Source of the DNA: an uncultured Flavobacteriaceae bacterium
GTDB taxonomy: Bacteria > Bacteroidota > Bacteroidia > Flavobacteriales > Flavobacteriaceae
DNA: 64,000 nucleotides
Direction: 5' to 3'
Assembly: GCA_947493175.1 (NCBI GenBank)
Contig: CANLQD010000006.1
Span: forward strand, 230,465-294,464
Of the stretch, positions 27,246 to 34,902 are shown piece by piece. Position numbers and translations under genes: made by a program. The notes beneath the pieces are model-generated. The model saw nothing but the letters and a program-made list of their open reading frames with translations. It was not told where the DNA came from and did not search any database. Position 1 is the stretch's first letter, and each line of letters begins with the position of its first letter.

Positions 27246-28373
27246 CTAGATTTTCTCGTAGATGGTTCGAAGCTTTTCGGGGTTTATCTTGTTATACCAA
27301 TCTTTCCCAAGGGCATTTTCCCAAAGCGGTTCCATTCCTAACGATACGGAAATCATCGTTTCAAAATCAGAATCAGAGAGGTTTTTGCATACGCCTTGGG
27401 GTAAATCAATAGCATGTTTTTCTATCATTTGTTGAAAAAGCGCCACGCCTTCCGGATAGAATTCCGCCAAATGTTGAAAAACCAAACAATTTCCGACACC
27501 ATGCTTTACACCTAATAGGTAAGAAAGTCCGTAACTCATTGCATGTGCCACCCCTACTTGGGAATAAGCGATGCTCATACCACCATGCCAAGAAGCCATC
27601 ATCAATTTTTCCCTAGCTATCGAAGCGGGTAAATCTTTGAGATACACCTCTTTACATAATTCCAATGCTTTTTCACCGTAGCTTTGGCTGAAGGCATTCA
27701 AATAGGTACCATTAAGCGATTCGATACAGTGGATATAACAATCCATTCCGGTGAAGAACCACTGTTCCTTTTCAACGCCCCTGGTAAGTTCTGGATCTAA
27801 GATCACCTGGTCAAAAACGGTGAAATCGGAATTGATACCTAGTTTTTTTTCAGGCCCTAAAAGTACGGTCGTTCGGCTCACCTCTGCACCTGTTCCGCTA
27901 ATAGTCGGGATTCCTACATGATACACTGACGGGCGCTGCACCAAGTCCCACCCTTGGTATTCGGAAGCATTTCCTTTGTTCGTTAGCATAATCGCAACCG
28001 CTTTTGCCAAATCGAGCAAGGTACCACCACCGATACCAATAATCCCAGAAGGCAGCTCGGAAAAATCTTGTTTTATCTTGGCCACCAGGGCATCAACTTG
28101 GTCTGTTTTGGGTTCTTCGTCTGCAGAAATGAAGATGATTTGATCACTAAATATAACTGGTATTCGCCCCACAAAAGAAGTCCCTTCGAAAACATCATCA
28201 ACTAAAAAAACACAAGGAGCATCCGAGTTTTTTCGTTGCGGCATCAAAATATCGCCCAATTGGCAAAAACTTCCATTACCGTACACCACTCTTGGAACCA
28301 TCGGAAAGTTTCTGTACCTCATTTTTTGGCCCTGGCTTTTCTGTTGAATTTCAAACTCCTTATTTACTTCCAT
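27246..28373 (-). CDS. kdnB: KdnB-like iron-containing alcohol dehydrogenase (Kdo 8-oxidase)
   Basis: This iron-containing ADH-fold protein has the NAD-binding GIGGGTLLDLAKAVA, the GIPTISGTGAEVSRT motif, and metal-ligand segments TGMDCYIHC, VAHAMSYG and KHGVGNC. From memory its sequence resembles Shewanella KdnB, which oxidises Kdo at C8 before transamination to 8-amino-Kdo, and the neighbour is a KdsB cytidylyltransferase, as expected. It is 375 residues from ATG 28373; the internal ATG at 28322 (MRYRNFPMVPRVVYG) gives a length closer to the family and may be the true start. The KdnA aminotransferase was not seen in the window. Confidence 0.8.
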   Translation of the reverse strand: MEVNKEFEIQQKSQGQKMRYRNFPMVPRVVYGNGSFCQLGDILMPQRKNSDAPCVFLVDDVFEGTSFVGRIPVIFSDQIIFISADEEPKTDQVDALVAKIKQDFSELPSGIIGIGGGTLLDLAKAVAIMLTNKGNASEYQGWDLVQRPSVYHVGIPTISGTGAEVSRTTVLLGPEKKLGINSDFTVFDQVILDPELTRGVEKEQWFFTGMDCYIHCIESLNGTYLNAFSQSYGEKALELCKEVYLKDLPASIAREKLMMASWHGGMSIAYSQVGVAHAMSYGLSYLLGVKHGVGNCLVFQHLAEFYPEGVALFQQMIEKHAIDLPQGVCKNLSDSDFETMISVSLGMEPLWENALGKDWYNKINPEKLRTIYEKI

Positions 28374-28381
28374 ACAACGGT

Positions 28382-29080
28382 TTACAGATATGCTAAAATA
28401 TTTTTCAAACTAGATACCGTCAAGTATTTGTGAACCTTGGTATCGACCTTGGCCTCTTCATGTTGCCATGTGGTATGAAAGGGTACATGTACGGCATGCG
28501 CTCCTATTTGTATGATGGGCAACACATCGGACCGTAAGGAATTACCGATCATCAAAAATTCTTTTACGTTGATTTCCAAATGATCCAACAGATTCTGATA
28601 GTTTGCTTCTTTCTTATCGCTCAATACTTCCACATGATGAAAATATCTTGAGAGTCCCGACCGTTCCAGTTTACGTTCTTGATCCAATAGGTCCCCTTTG
28701 GTGAGAACAATCAATCTGTATTTTTGGGTCAAGGTTTCCAACACCTCCTCTACGCCGTCTAACAATTCGACCGGATGTGCTATCATCTTTTTACCGAGAT
28801 TCATAATTTCAGAAAGCGTTGCTTGGGAAACTTCATTATTTGAAAGTTCTAGTGCCGATTCTATCATCGACAGCATAAACCCTTTGATCCCATACCCATA
28901 AAGCTCTAAATTCTTCATCTCCATTTTGAACAGCTCCTGATCAATTTTATTCTTTGTCTCGTATTGCTCCAATAAACCGGCAAACTGTTCCTCTGCCTCC
29001 CTAAAATAGGTCTCATTGACCCAAAGCGTATCATCGGCATCGAAACCGATTACCTTTATTCCGGCGAAGTCTACTTCCAT
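28382..29080 (-). CDS. HAD-family hydrolase
   Basis: This 232-residue HAD protein has motif I DADDTLW (nucleophile Asp), motif II T in VLTKGD, and motif IV IGNSLRSDV. The helical cap lies between residues 20 and 95. Substrate unknown. Between kdsB and kdnB it could dephosphorylate a Kdo intermediate, but it is larger than KdsC and this is only suggestion by context. It overlaps the kdsB 3' end by 10 bases, a sign of co-transcription. Confidence 0.85.
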   Translation of the reverse strand: MEVDFAGIKVIGFDADDTLWVNETYFREAEEQFAGLLEQYETKNKIDQELFKMEMKNLELYGYGIKGFMLSMIESALELSNNEVSQATLSEIMNLGKKMIAHPVELLDGVEEVLETLTQKYRLIVLTKGDLLDQERKLERSGLSRYFHHVEVLSDKKEANYQNLLDHLEINVKEFLMIGNSLRSDVLPIIQIGAHAVHVPFHTTWQHEEAKVDTKVHKYLTVSSLKNILAYL

Positions 29081-29799
29081 GCCTGTTTTGCTTTTTTCAA
29101 ATCCTCCGGGGTGTCGATTTCAATTCCGGTCACATCCGTTTCGACCATTTTTATTTTTTTTCCATATTCCAGGTATCGGATGGCCTCTATTTTTTCGGTA
29201 GCTTCCAACGGCAACATCGGGAGTCGCTGAAAATCCATCAGCGCTCTTTTTCGAAAAGCATAGATTCCCTTGTGTTTAAAATAATCTACCGATACATTGG
29301 TATCGCGGGGAAAGGGAATTGGCGACCTTGAAAAATACAGCGCGAAATTACGATTGTCCACGATTACCTTTACCGTGTTCGGGTTATTGATCTCTTCCCA
29401 TTCGGTAATCTTTACCATAAGGGATGCCAAGTCGATTTCTTCCTCGGTATCGTTCTCAAAAACACCTAACACTCTTCGAAGGCTTTCCCGATCGGTAAAA
29501 GGTTCATCGCCTTGGACGTTGACGATAATATCAACCTCCATATCTGTAACAGCTTCCGCAATACGATCGCTACCACAATCGTGCTCTTTTGCACTCATTA
29601 TCGCTTTTCCACCGGCAGTTTCAATAGTCTCGAAAATAAGTGGGCTATCGGTCACAACATATACTTCATGGAAAAGTCCTGTTTTCAGGGCAGCTTCATA
29701 GGTACGCAAAATTACGGGCTTACCGTTTAAATCTTGCATGAGCTTTGCCGGAAAACGAGAGGCCGCATAACGGGCAGGTATCATGGCTATAATTTTCAC
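29071..29799 (-). CDS. kdsB: 3-deoxy-manno-octulosonate cytidylyltransferase
   Basis: This 242-residue protein starts MKIIAMIPARYAASRFPAK, the nucleotide-binding signature of CMP-Kdo synthetase, with the Asp-rich VNVQGDEPF further on. It activates Kdo (or 8-amino-Kdo) as CMP-sugar for lipopolysaccharide inner-core assembly. Length is normal. It abuts the DUF4126 gene upstream (29800) and overlaps the HAD gene downstream. Confidence 0.96.
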   Translation of the reverse strand: MKIIAMIPARYAASRFPAKLMQDLNGKPVILRTYEAALKTGLFHEVYVVTDSPLIFETIETAGGKAIMSAKEHDCGSDRIAEAVTDMEVDIIVNVQGDEPFTDRESLRRVLGVFENDTEEEIDLASLMVKITEWEEINNPNTVKVIVDNRNFALYFSRSPIPFPRDTNVSVDYFKHKGIYAFRKRALMDFQRLPMLPLEATEKIEAIRYLEYGKKIKMVETDVTGIEIDTPEDLKKAKQAWK

Positions 29800-30387
29800 T
29801 TAGGATTGGTTTTCGTTGGATATTTTGTTTCTTGGCCGGAGTTTTCTGTAAATACTAAAAATAATCGCCAAAATAATGATTACCAACACTGCCGCCAATA
29901 TCGGAGCGAAAATAGAAGCAGTACTGACCACCATGGCGGTTCCGGTCTCTACAGTAGCTACTAACGGGTTTGCCAAACCTCCGGTCGAAGCAGTCGAGGC
30001 CAATCTACCTGTGGCCCCTGCACCTTTTATGGCCGTCGCCGTACCGCCACCGGCGATAATAGCCAAAGCCCATGTTACCACTGGATCCAAATCGGCCACG
30101 GTAGATACCATTACCGCAGTTCCCGCGATAGCCGCTAAGGGTACTGCGATACTGTCCAACAAATTGTCGACCCACGGAATAAAGTAAGCGAAAATCTCTA
30201 CCAACATGGCTACCCCCAAAGTAATCACCGCCGCTAAACTGCCGATCCAGCGCCAACTTTCATTGAGCTCCCAAACATCGAAGTAAGCAGCTAAACTAAG
30301 AGCAAATAATGGTAAAAATACCCGAAAGCCGACCGAAGCGGCCAAGCCTACCCCTAAAAAAATACTGATAATAGTCTCCGAAGTCAT
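29800..30387 (-). CDS. DUF4126 membrane protein
   Basis: This 195-residue protein has four to five hydrophobic helices (about 5-35, 48-70, 80-110, 150-178), small-residue rich (GAGATGRLASTASTGG). It matches my memory of the DUF4126 family, conserved in Bacteroidota and others. It directly abuts kdsB, so it may belong to the same transcript. Function unknown. Confidence 0.8.
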   Translation of the reverse strand: MTSETIISIFLGVGLAASVGFRVFLPLFALSLAAYFDVWELNESWRWIGSLAAVITLGVAMLVEIFAYFIPWVDNLLDSIAVPLAAIAGTAVMVSTVADLDPVVTWALAIIAGGGTATAIKGAGATGRLASTASTGGLANPLVATVETGTAMVVSTASIFAPILAAVLVIIILAIIFSIYRKLRPRNKISNENQS

Positions 30388-30496
30388 GACAAGGAAATTG
30401 AGAACCCTTCTATTGCGCTAACCGTTTATAAAAAAGGGGATCTAAAACACTATTTTGATACATTAAAATAATCTCTAAATCGTTAACGAATTTAAT

Positions 30497-31936
30497 CTAT
30501 TCCGCACCAACAAAAAAATCACCTTTAAATCCAATAAGGTATAGTTTGTTCTTGGCTCGTGTTACTGCAGTATATAGCCAACGAAGATATTCTTTATCCA
30601 CACCATTCGGGAGATAGGGTTGCTCCACAAAAACAGTATCCCATTGCCCCCCTTGGGACTTATGGCAAGTAATCGCATATGAAAACTTTACTTGTAGGGC
30701 GTTGAAGTATTTGTTCCCTTTTACCGATAAGAATTTCTTATACTTCGACTTTTCATCTTCATAATCTTCCATAACATTCTGGTATAGCCTATTGGAATCT
30801 TCATATGGCAGCGAAGGCGATTCTGCCTTGATCGTATCTAACAATAGAACCGTTTCAAAAGGTTTTTGGTTTGGGTAGTCGACCATTTTTACTTTTACCT
30901 CGGCGAACTTAAAGGAATAAAGCTCCCTTATGGCAAAAATCTCCAGGACCTCGATAATATCGCCATTCGCTATAAAACCCGCCTCGGTATTCGGTTGTAA
31001 CCAAAAATAATTGTTCTTGACCACCATCATATAATCCCCGACCGATAGTTCATTTTCCAGATATAGAATTCTGTTTCGGATATTTTCGTTGTAGCGATTG
31101 GCCCTTTTATTAGAACGAACGATAAAAGTGGTCTCTTCTCTCCCACAGGTGTCATAGGCAGTTTCGATCGCCTCTAATATTTCCTGGCCATCGATCAATC
31201 TTACAATATCTTCATAAGGCGCTACATGAAACTGGAAACCTTCGAAAAAAGACCCTTGCAATTGCTCTCTAAGATTGGTAGCGTTCATTAGAATACCGGA
31301 GTTCTCGGCTTGGCGTACTACTTCGTTCAACTCCAATCTTGTTACCTCCTTATTATAGTTCAACGAAAGTTTATCCGCATCCAATGCCGGGCTCAAATCT
31401 AAATGTACCGGCGGTAATTGTGCCGTGTCCCCGATTAAAATAAGCTTACAGTTATGACCAGAGTAGACAAACATTAGCAGGTCGTCTAAGAGCGATCCAT
31501 TTTCCAGTAGCTTTGAATTGGTCGGAGCATCGGGAATCATAGAGGCTTCATCAACTATGAAGACCGTATCTCGATGTTTATTAGGGGCCAGTACGAATTG
31601 AATGGCACCGCCACGCTGTTTCTTTGGAAAATAGATTTTTCGGTGAATAGTGAAGGCGCCGGTCTTGGAATAGTTAGACATTACTTTAGCAGCCCTTCCG
31701 GTCGGTGCCATCAAGACCGATTTCAATTTACTGTGCCAGAGATTGTTCACCACCGTACCGATCAAGGTAGTCTTTCCGGTACCCGCAAAGCCTTTCAACA
31801 AAAAAATTCGGTCTTTTTCCTTTGAAAGAAGAAATTGCGATAGCTTCTGAAGGGCAATTGCCTGATTGATTGTTGGGTCATGGGGGAATTTTTCCCTTAA
31901 AATTTTATAGAAAGAAGCATCGGTAAGCACAGCCAT
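30497..31936 (-). CDS. RecD-like superfamily 1 DNA helicase
   Basis: This 479-residue protein has Walker A GFAGTGKTTLIG, a second motif VDEASM and a C-terminal UvrD-like module with the helicase motif VTRAKNKLYLIG. N-terminal helix-hairpin modules of full RecD2 are missing, so it is a compact RecD-type ATPase. It is probably a 5'-3' helicase with a repair role; no partner is in the window. It starts at ATG 31936 and is a single gene flanked by gaps of about 110 and 242 bases. Confidence 0.9.
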   Translation of the reverse strand: MAVLTDASFYKILREKFPHDPTINQAIALQKLSQFLLSKEKDRIFLLKGFAGTGKTTLIGTVVNNLWHSKLKSVLMAPTGRAAKVMSNYSKTGAFTIHRKIYFPKKQRGGAIQFVLAPNKHRDTVFIVDEASMIPDAPTNSKLLENGSLLDDLLMFVYSGHNCKLILIGDTAQLPPVHLDLSPALDADKLSLNYNKEVTRLELNEVVRQAENSGILMNATNLREQLQGSFFEGFQFHVAPYEDIVRLIDGQEILEAIETAYDTCGREETTFIVRSNKRANRYNENIRNRILYLENELSVGDYMMVVKNNYFWLQPNTEAGFIANGDIIEVLEIFAIRELYSFKFAEVKVKMVDYPNQKPFETVLLLDTIKAESPSLPYEDSNRLYQNVMEDYEDEKSKYKKFLSVKGNKYFNALQVKFSYAITCHKSQGGQWDTVFVEQPYLPNGVDKEYLRWLYTAVTRAKNKLYLIGFKGDFFVGAE

Positions 31937-32135
31937 AGGATTGCAAAGATAAACAGGATTTATTTCCGGTGCATTTTTGTATTACGAGTATCTGAAAACA
32001 ATTCCAAACTATCCTCGACCACCTTATCGCACATACACTAAAAGACCTCTAAACCCTCTAAAAACTTCTCTTTCAGTGTGATTGATATGCTAAGAATTCC
32101 AGTTGCAAAAAATTAGGCAGTTTCCAAAAAAATTG

Positions 32136-32143
32136 TAGATTTG
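32136..32143 (+). promoter_or_regulatory. Probable promoter -7 element
   Basis: TAGATTTG is an exact TAnnTTTG match, 36 bases before the ATG at 32179. A TTA, not TTG, lies near the expected -33 position. Confidence 0.45.
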
Positions 32144-32178
32144 TGTGAACCACTAAATTTAACTAACACTGTAAGGAA

Positions 32179-32829
32179 ATGAAGACCATAATACAGATTG
32201 TACTTTGGATTGCTTGTATCGTTTTTGGCTATCTTATCTATAAATCGGTTACCGGGCCTATTGAGTTTAACAGGGTGAAGCAAGATAGATACGCCAAGGT
32301 AATTGCGAAACTAAAAGATATCAGAGTTTCACAGGAAGCTTATAAAACGGTCAACGGCATATATGCACCGGATTTCAATAAATTGGTGAGCTTCGTAGAT
32401 ACTGGAAAGTTTACGATTACGCAACAACGGGATTCTTCCTTTATGCGATTTGACAAAGTGTATCAGATAGATATGCAGAAGGATACCATTATCATTGATA
32501 CGTTGGGAACCGTTTCTGTTCGAGATTCCTTGTTCAAGAAAGACGATCGCTTTAAAACGATGATGGAGGTTCCTGGAGCGGCAAACGGTGAAAAAGTGGA
32601 AATGAAATCGGCCATTATCGATAAGGGTGGGTACAAAGCCCCTGTCTTTGAAGCAAAAGTGGCGAAAGATATCGTATTGTATGACCAACCTAAAGATCTG
32701 TTGGCCAAAGAAAAGGCGGAAGCAAGTGTAGAACAAGTGAATGGTCCTGCTATTGTGGTAGGCTCCTTAGAAGAAGTAAGCACCAGTGGTAACTGGCCTC
32801 CTATCTATGACAAAAAGACCGATCAATAA
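32179..32829 (+). CDS. Conserved membrane-anchored hypothetical protein
   Basis: This 216-residue protein has one N-terminal transmembrane helix (about 4-23) with the rest outside the membrane; the domain is alpha/beta with a repeated DTLGTVSVRDSL stretch. No motif is recognised. It overlaps the DUF3822 gene by 23 bases, which in turn shares one base with rsmD, so the three form an operon. A role in the cell envelope is inferred from the signal anchor only. Confidence 0.6.
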   Translation: MKTIIQIVLWIACIVFGYLIYKSVTGPIEFNRVKQDRYAKVIAKLKDIRVSQEAYKTVNGIYAPDFNKLVSFVDTGKFTITQQRDSSFMRFDKVYQIDMQKDTIIIDTLGTVSVRDSLFKKDDRFKTMMEVPGAANGEKVEMKSAIIDKGGYKAPVFEAKVAKDIVLYDQPKDLLAKEKAEASVEQVNGPAIVVGSLEEVSTSGNWPPIYDKKTDQ

Positions 32830-33637
32830 GGCTACGGAAAATTCGAAAGACTTTTACAGACTGTCCATTCAAATAAGTTTGAATGGACTTTCTTTTTGTA
32901 TACTCGACACCATGCAACAGGGAGTCGTGGCCTATGAGCATGTTACCTTTCCCAAGGAACTCACTCCCTACCAAACACTCAAGGAATTGCAATCGCTTCT
33001 CGAAGAACACAAGATTGTGAAAACCGAGTTTTCCGAAGTTGTCGTTATTCATAGGAATAACCTTTTCAGTCTAGTACCAAAAGTCCTATTTGATGTTGAT
33101 GAGTTGGCAAACTACCTGAAGTTCAATGCCAAAATCCTAGCCAATGACCATATCGCCTATGATGGAATGGAAGGATATGACGTTGTTAACGTTTACGTGC
33201 CGTTCATGAACATCAACAACTATCTTTATGAGCTTTTCGGAGAATTCACTTATAAACACCATGGCACTGTGCTTGTGCAATCGTTATTGAACGAACATGG
33301 TGGAGCCAAAGAACCTATTGTATACGCCCATATCTTTGAAAAAGAACTCGATATTGCTGTCATAACCCATAAGAAGTTATTACTGTTCAACAACTTTGCA
33401 TACGATACCCAAGAAGATTTTCTATATTATCTCCTATTTACCTTGGAGCAATTACAGTTAGATGCGGACACCGTTACCTTACGATTACTAGGAGATATAG
33501 ATGAGGACAATGCTATTTACCGTTTATGCTATGAATATGTCAAACATATTTCAATTTTTGTCCCCACTACCAATCCCTTTCCTGGGCCCAATGAGGAAAG
33601 TGAAACGATTGATTTCACCGTACTAAACGCCTTGTAA
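32807..33637 (+). CDS. DUF3822 family protein
   Basis: This 276-residue cytoplasmic protein begins MTKRPINKATENSKDFYRLS at ATG 32807, which overlaps the previous gene by 23 bases; a GTG at 32786 is a less likely start. The fold appears related to the ASKHA (actin/hexokinase) group as often suggested for this family, but I see no clear nucleotide loop. Its stop overlaps the rsmD ATG (TAATG), so translation is probably coupled. Confidence 0.75.
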   Translation: MTKRPINKATENSKDFYRLSIQISLNGLSFCILDTMQQGVVAYEHVTFPKELTPYQTLKELQSLLEEHKIVKTEFSEVVVIHRNNLFSLVPKVLFDVDELANYLKFNAKILANDHIAYDGMEGYDVVNVYVPFMNINNYLYELFGEFTYKHHGTVLVQSLLNEHGGAKEPIVYAHIFEKELDIAVITHKKLLLFNNFAYDTQEDFLYYLLFTLEQLQLDADTVTLRLLGDIDEDNAIYRLCYEYVKHISIFVPTTNPFPGPNEESETIDFTVLNAL

Positions 33638-34185
33638 TGCGCATTATTTCTGGATCACATAAAGGAAGGCGCATCAGTGCCCCTAAAAAACTTCCGGTTC
33701 GCCCGACTACCGATATGGCAAAAGAAGCGTTGTTCAACATTCTGAACAATGGCTATTACTTTGATGAAATAAGTGTTTTGGACCTTTTTGCGGGAACCGG
33801 AAATATCGCCTATGAGTTTGCTTCCCGTGGATCACTTTCAATAACTGCCGTTGATGCAAATGCAGGCTGCGCAGGGTTTATATCAAAAACCGCCAAGGAG
33901 CTCGACTTTCCCATCACCGCGATAAAAAGCGACGTTTTCAGTTTTTTGGAAAAAACCCTTTTGAAAACCGATATTATTTTTGCAGACCCACCCTATGGGA
34001 TGCCTTTGGAAGACTTCACCAAAATACCAACCTTGGTTTTTGGCCGTTCGCTTTTAACCCCTGGTGGCGTATTGATCATTGAGCATTCGGATAAGACCGA
34101 CCTATCGCACTTGGCCCAATTTCAAGAACAACGTAAATATGGGAGCAACTTGTTCAGTTTTTTCCAAGACGCTTCGAGAGATTGA
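33637..34185 (+). CDS. rsmD: 16S rRNA (guanine966-N2)-methyltransferase
   Basis: This 182-residue protein starts MRIISGSHKGRRISAPK. It carries the SAM-binding motif I VLDLFAGTGNIAYEFASRG and the catalytic DPPYG. It methylates G966 of 16S rRNA. Its ATG overlaps the DUF3822 stop by one base. Confidence 0.93.
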   Translation: MRIISGSHKGRRISAPKKLPVRPTTDMAKEALFNILNNGYYFDEISVLDLFAGTGNIAYEFASRGSLSITAVDANAGCAGFISKTAKELDFPITAIKSDVFSFLEKTLLKTDIIFADPPYGMPLEDFTKIPTLVFGRSLLTPGGVLIIEHSDKTDLSHLAQFQEQRKYGSNLFSFFQDASRD

Positions 34186-34312
34186 TTCCTACTTTTTTGT
34201 AGAAACATAAGTATAGACCACTGAAAAGACACCAGCGCATTTGTTGAGGAAAAATTTCTCCCTTCCATAAATAAATCCCGATCCCGCCTGCAGATAGATA
34301 GGTTTGCGGGAA

Positions 34313-34633
34313 AAATATAGCAGGCCATAAGCCGGATTCTGTTTCGACCCCAAAAGACCGACCCTTATCATTTATCTAGACCTTTGGTTGCCCAAAGGCT
34401 CTAACCGCCTACCCTTCGGCTCGGGCGTGCAGCCCTCGAACACCGATTTACATGACGTTTCACCACATAGAGTTTACCCGATTTCACTACAGCCGAACTG
34501 TACTTGCTTTCTGTTGCACTGGTCCTTTTCCGAAACGGGTTCGGAACGACGGGCGTTACCCGCTATGTTGCACTGTGGTGTCCGGACTTTCCTCCCCGAC
34601 ACTACTGCCGGAGCGATAAGGTAGCCTGCTTTA
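34313..34633 (-). ncRNA. rnpB: RNase P RNA
   Basis: On the minus strand the universal P4 strand GAGGAAAGTCCGGAC (34594-34580) and the 3' conserved ACAGAATCCGGCTTA (34342-34328) are present. The ends pair as P1 (AGCAGGC with GCCTGCT). The AGATAAATGATAAGG core lies between, so this is a complete bacterial RNA of about 320 nucleotides. Ends are given to a few bases. Short open frames on the plus strand across it are not genes. Confidence 0.95.
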
Positions 34634-34635
34634 TG

Positions 34636-34643
34636 CAAAGGTA
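34636..34643 (-). promoter_or_regulatory. rnpB promoter (-7 element)
   Basis: On the minus strand TACCTTTG matches TAnnTTTG and lies just before the P1 stem. No TTG is at the exact -33 distance. Confidence 0.45.
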
Positions 34644-34859
34644 CGGCAATCTATTGATATGGGTTTTCATCAGATCCATACCATATTGATTCGTTTTACC
34701 GTTCGCAGCCACTTTATGAATCATTAAAAAACATAGCCCCCAAAAGATCTTACCAGTGGTAATTTATGTCTTGTGAAAAGGGAGCGACAACCATACCATA
34801 GTTGTTGATAAATACGGGTAACTTCATAGGCTTCCAGTCATTTAATTTCGGGCAATTTT

Positions 34860-34867
34860 TATCTTTG
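34860..34867 (+). promoter_or_regulatory. Probable dnaX promoter (-7 element)
   Basis: TATCTTTG, an exact TAnnTTTG match, lies 36 bases before the dnaX TTG start. A -33 TTG at the right distance is not evident. Confidence 0.4.
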
Positions 34868-34902
34868 TACGTAATAACAATATTAATTGAAAAGAACCCT
34901 TT

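Noticed and set aside
34388..34689. Plus-strand open frames in the 34.3-34.7 kb region
   Set aside because: They lie within the RNase P RNA gene on the other strand, whose conserved core is unmistakable.
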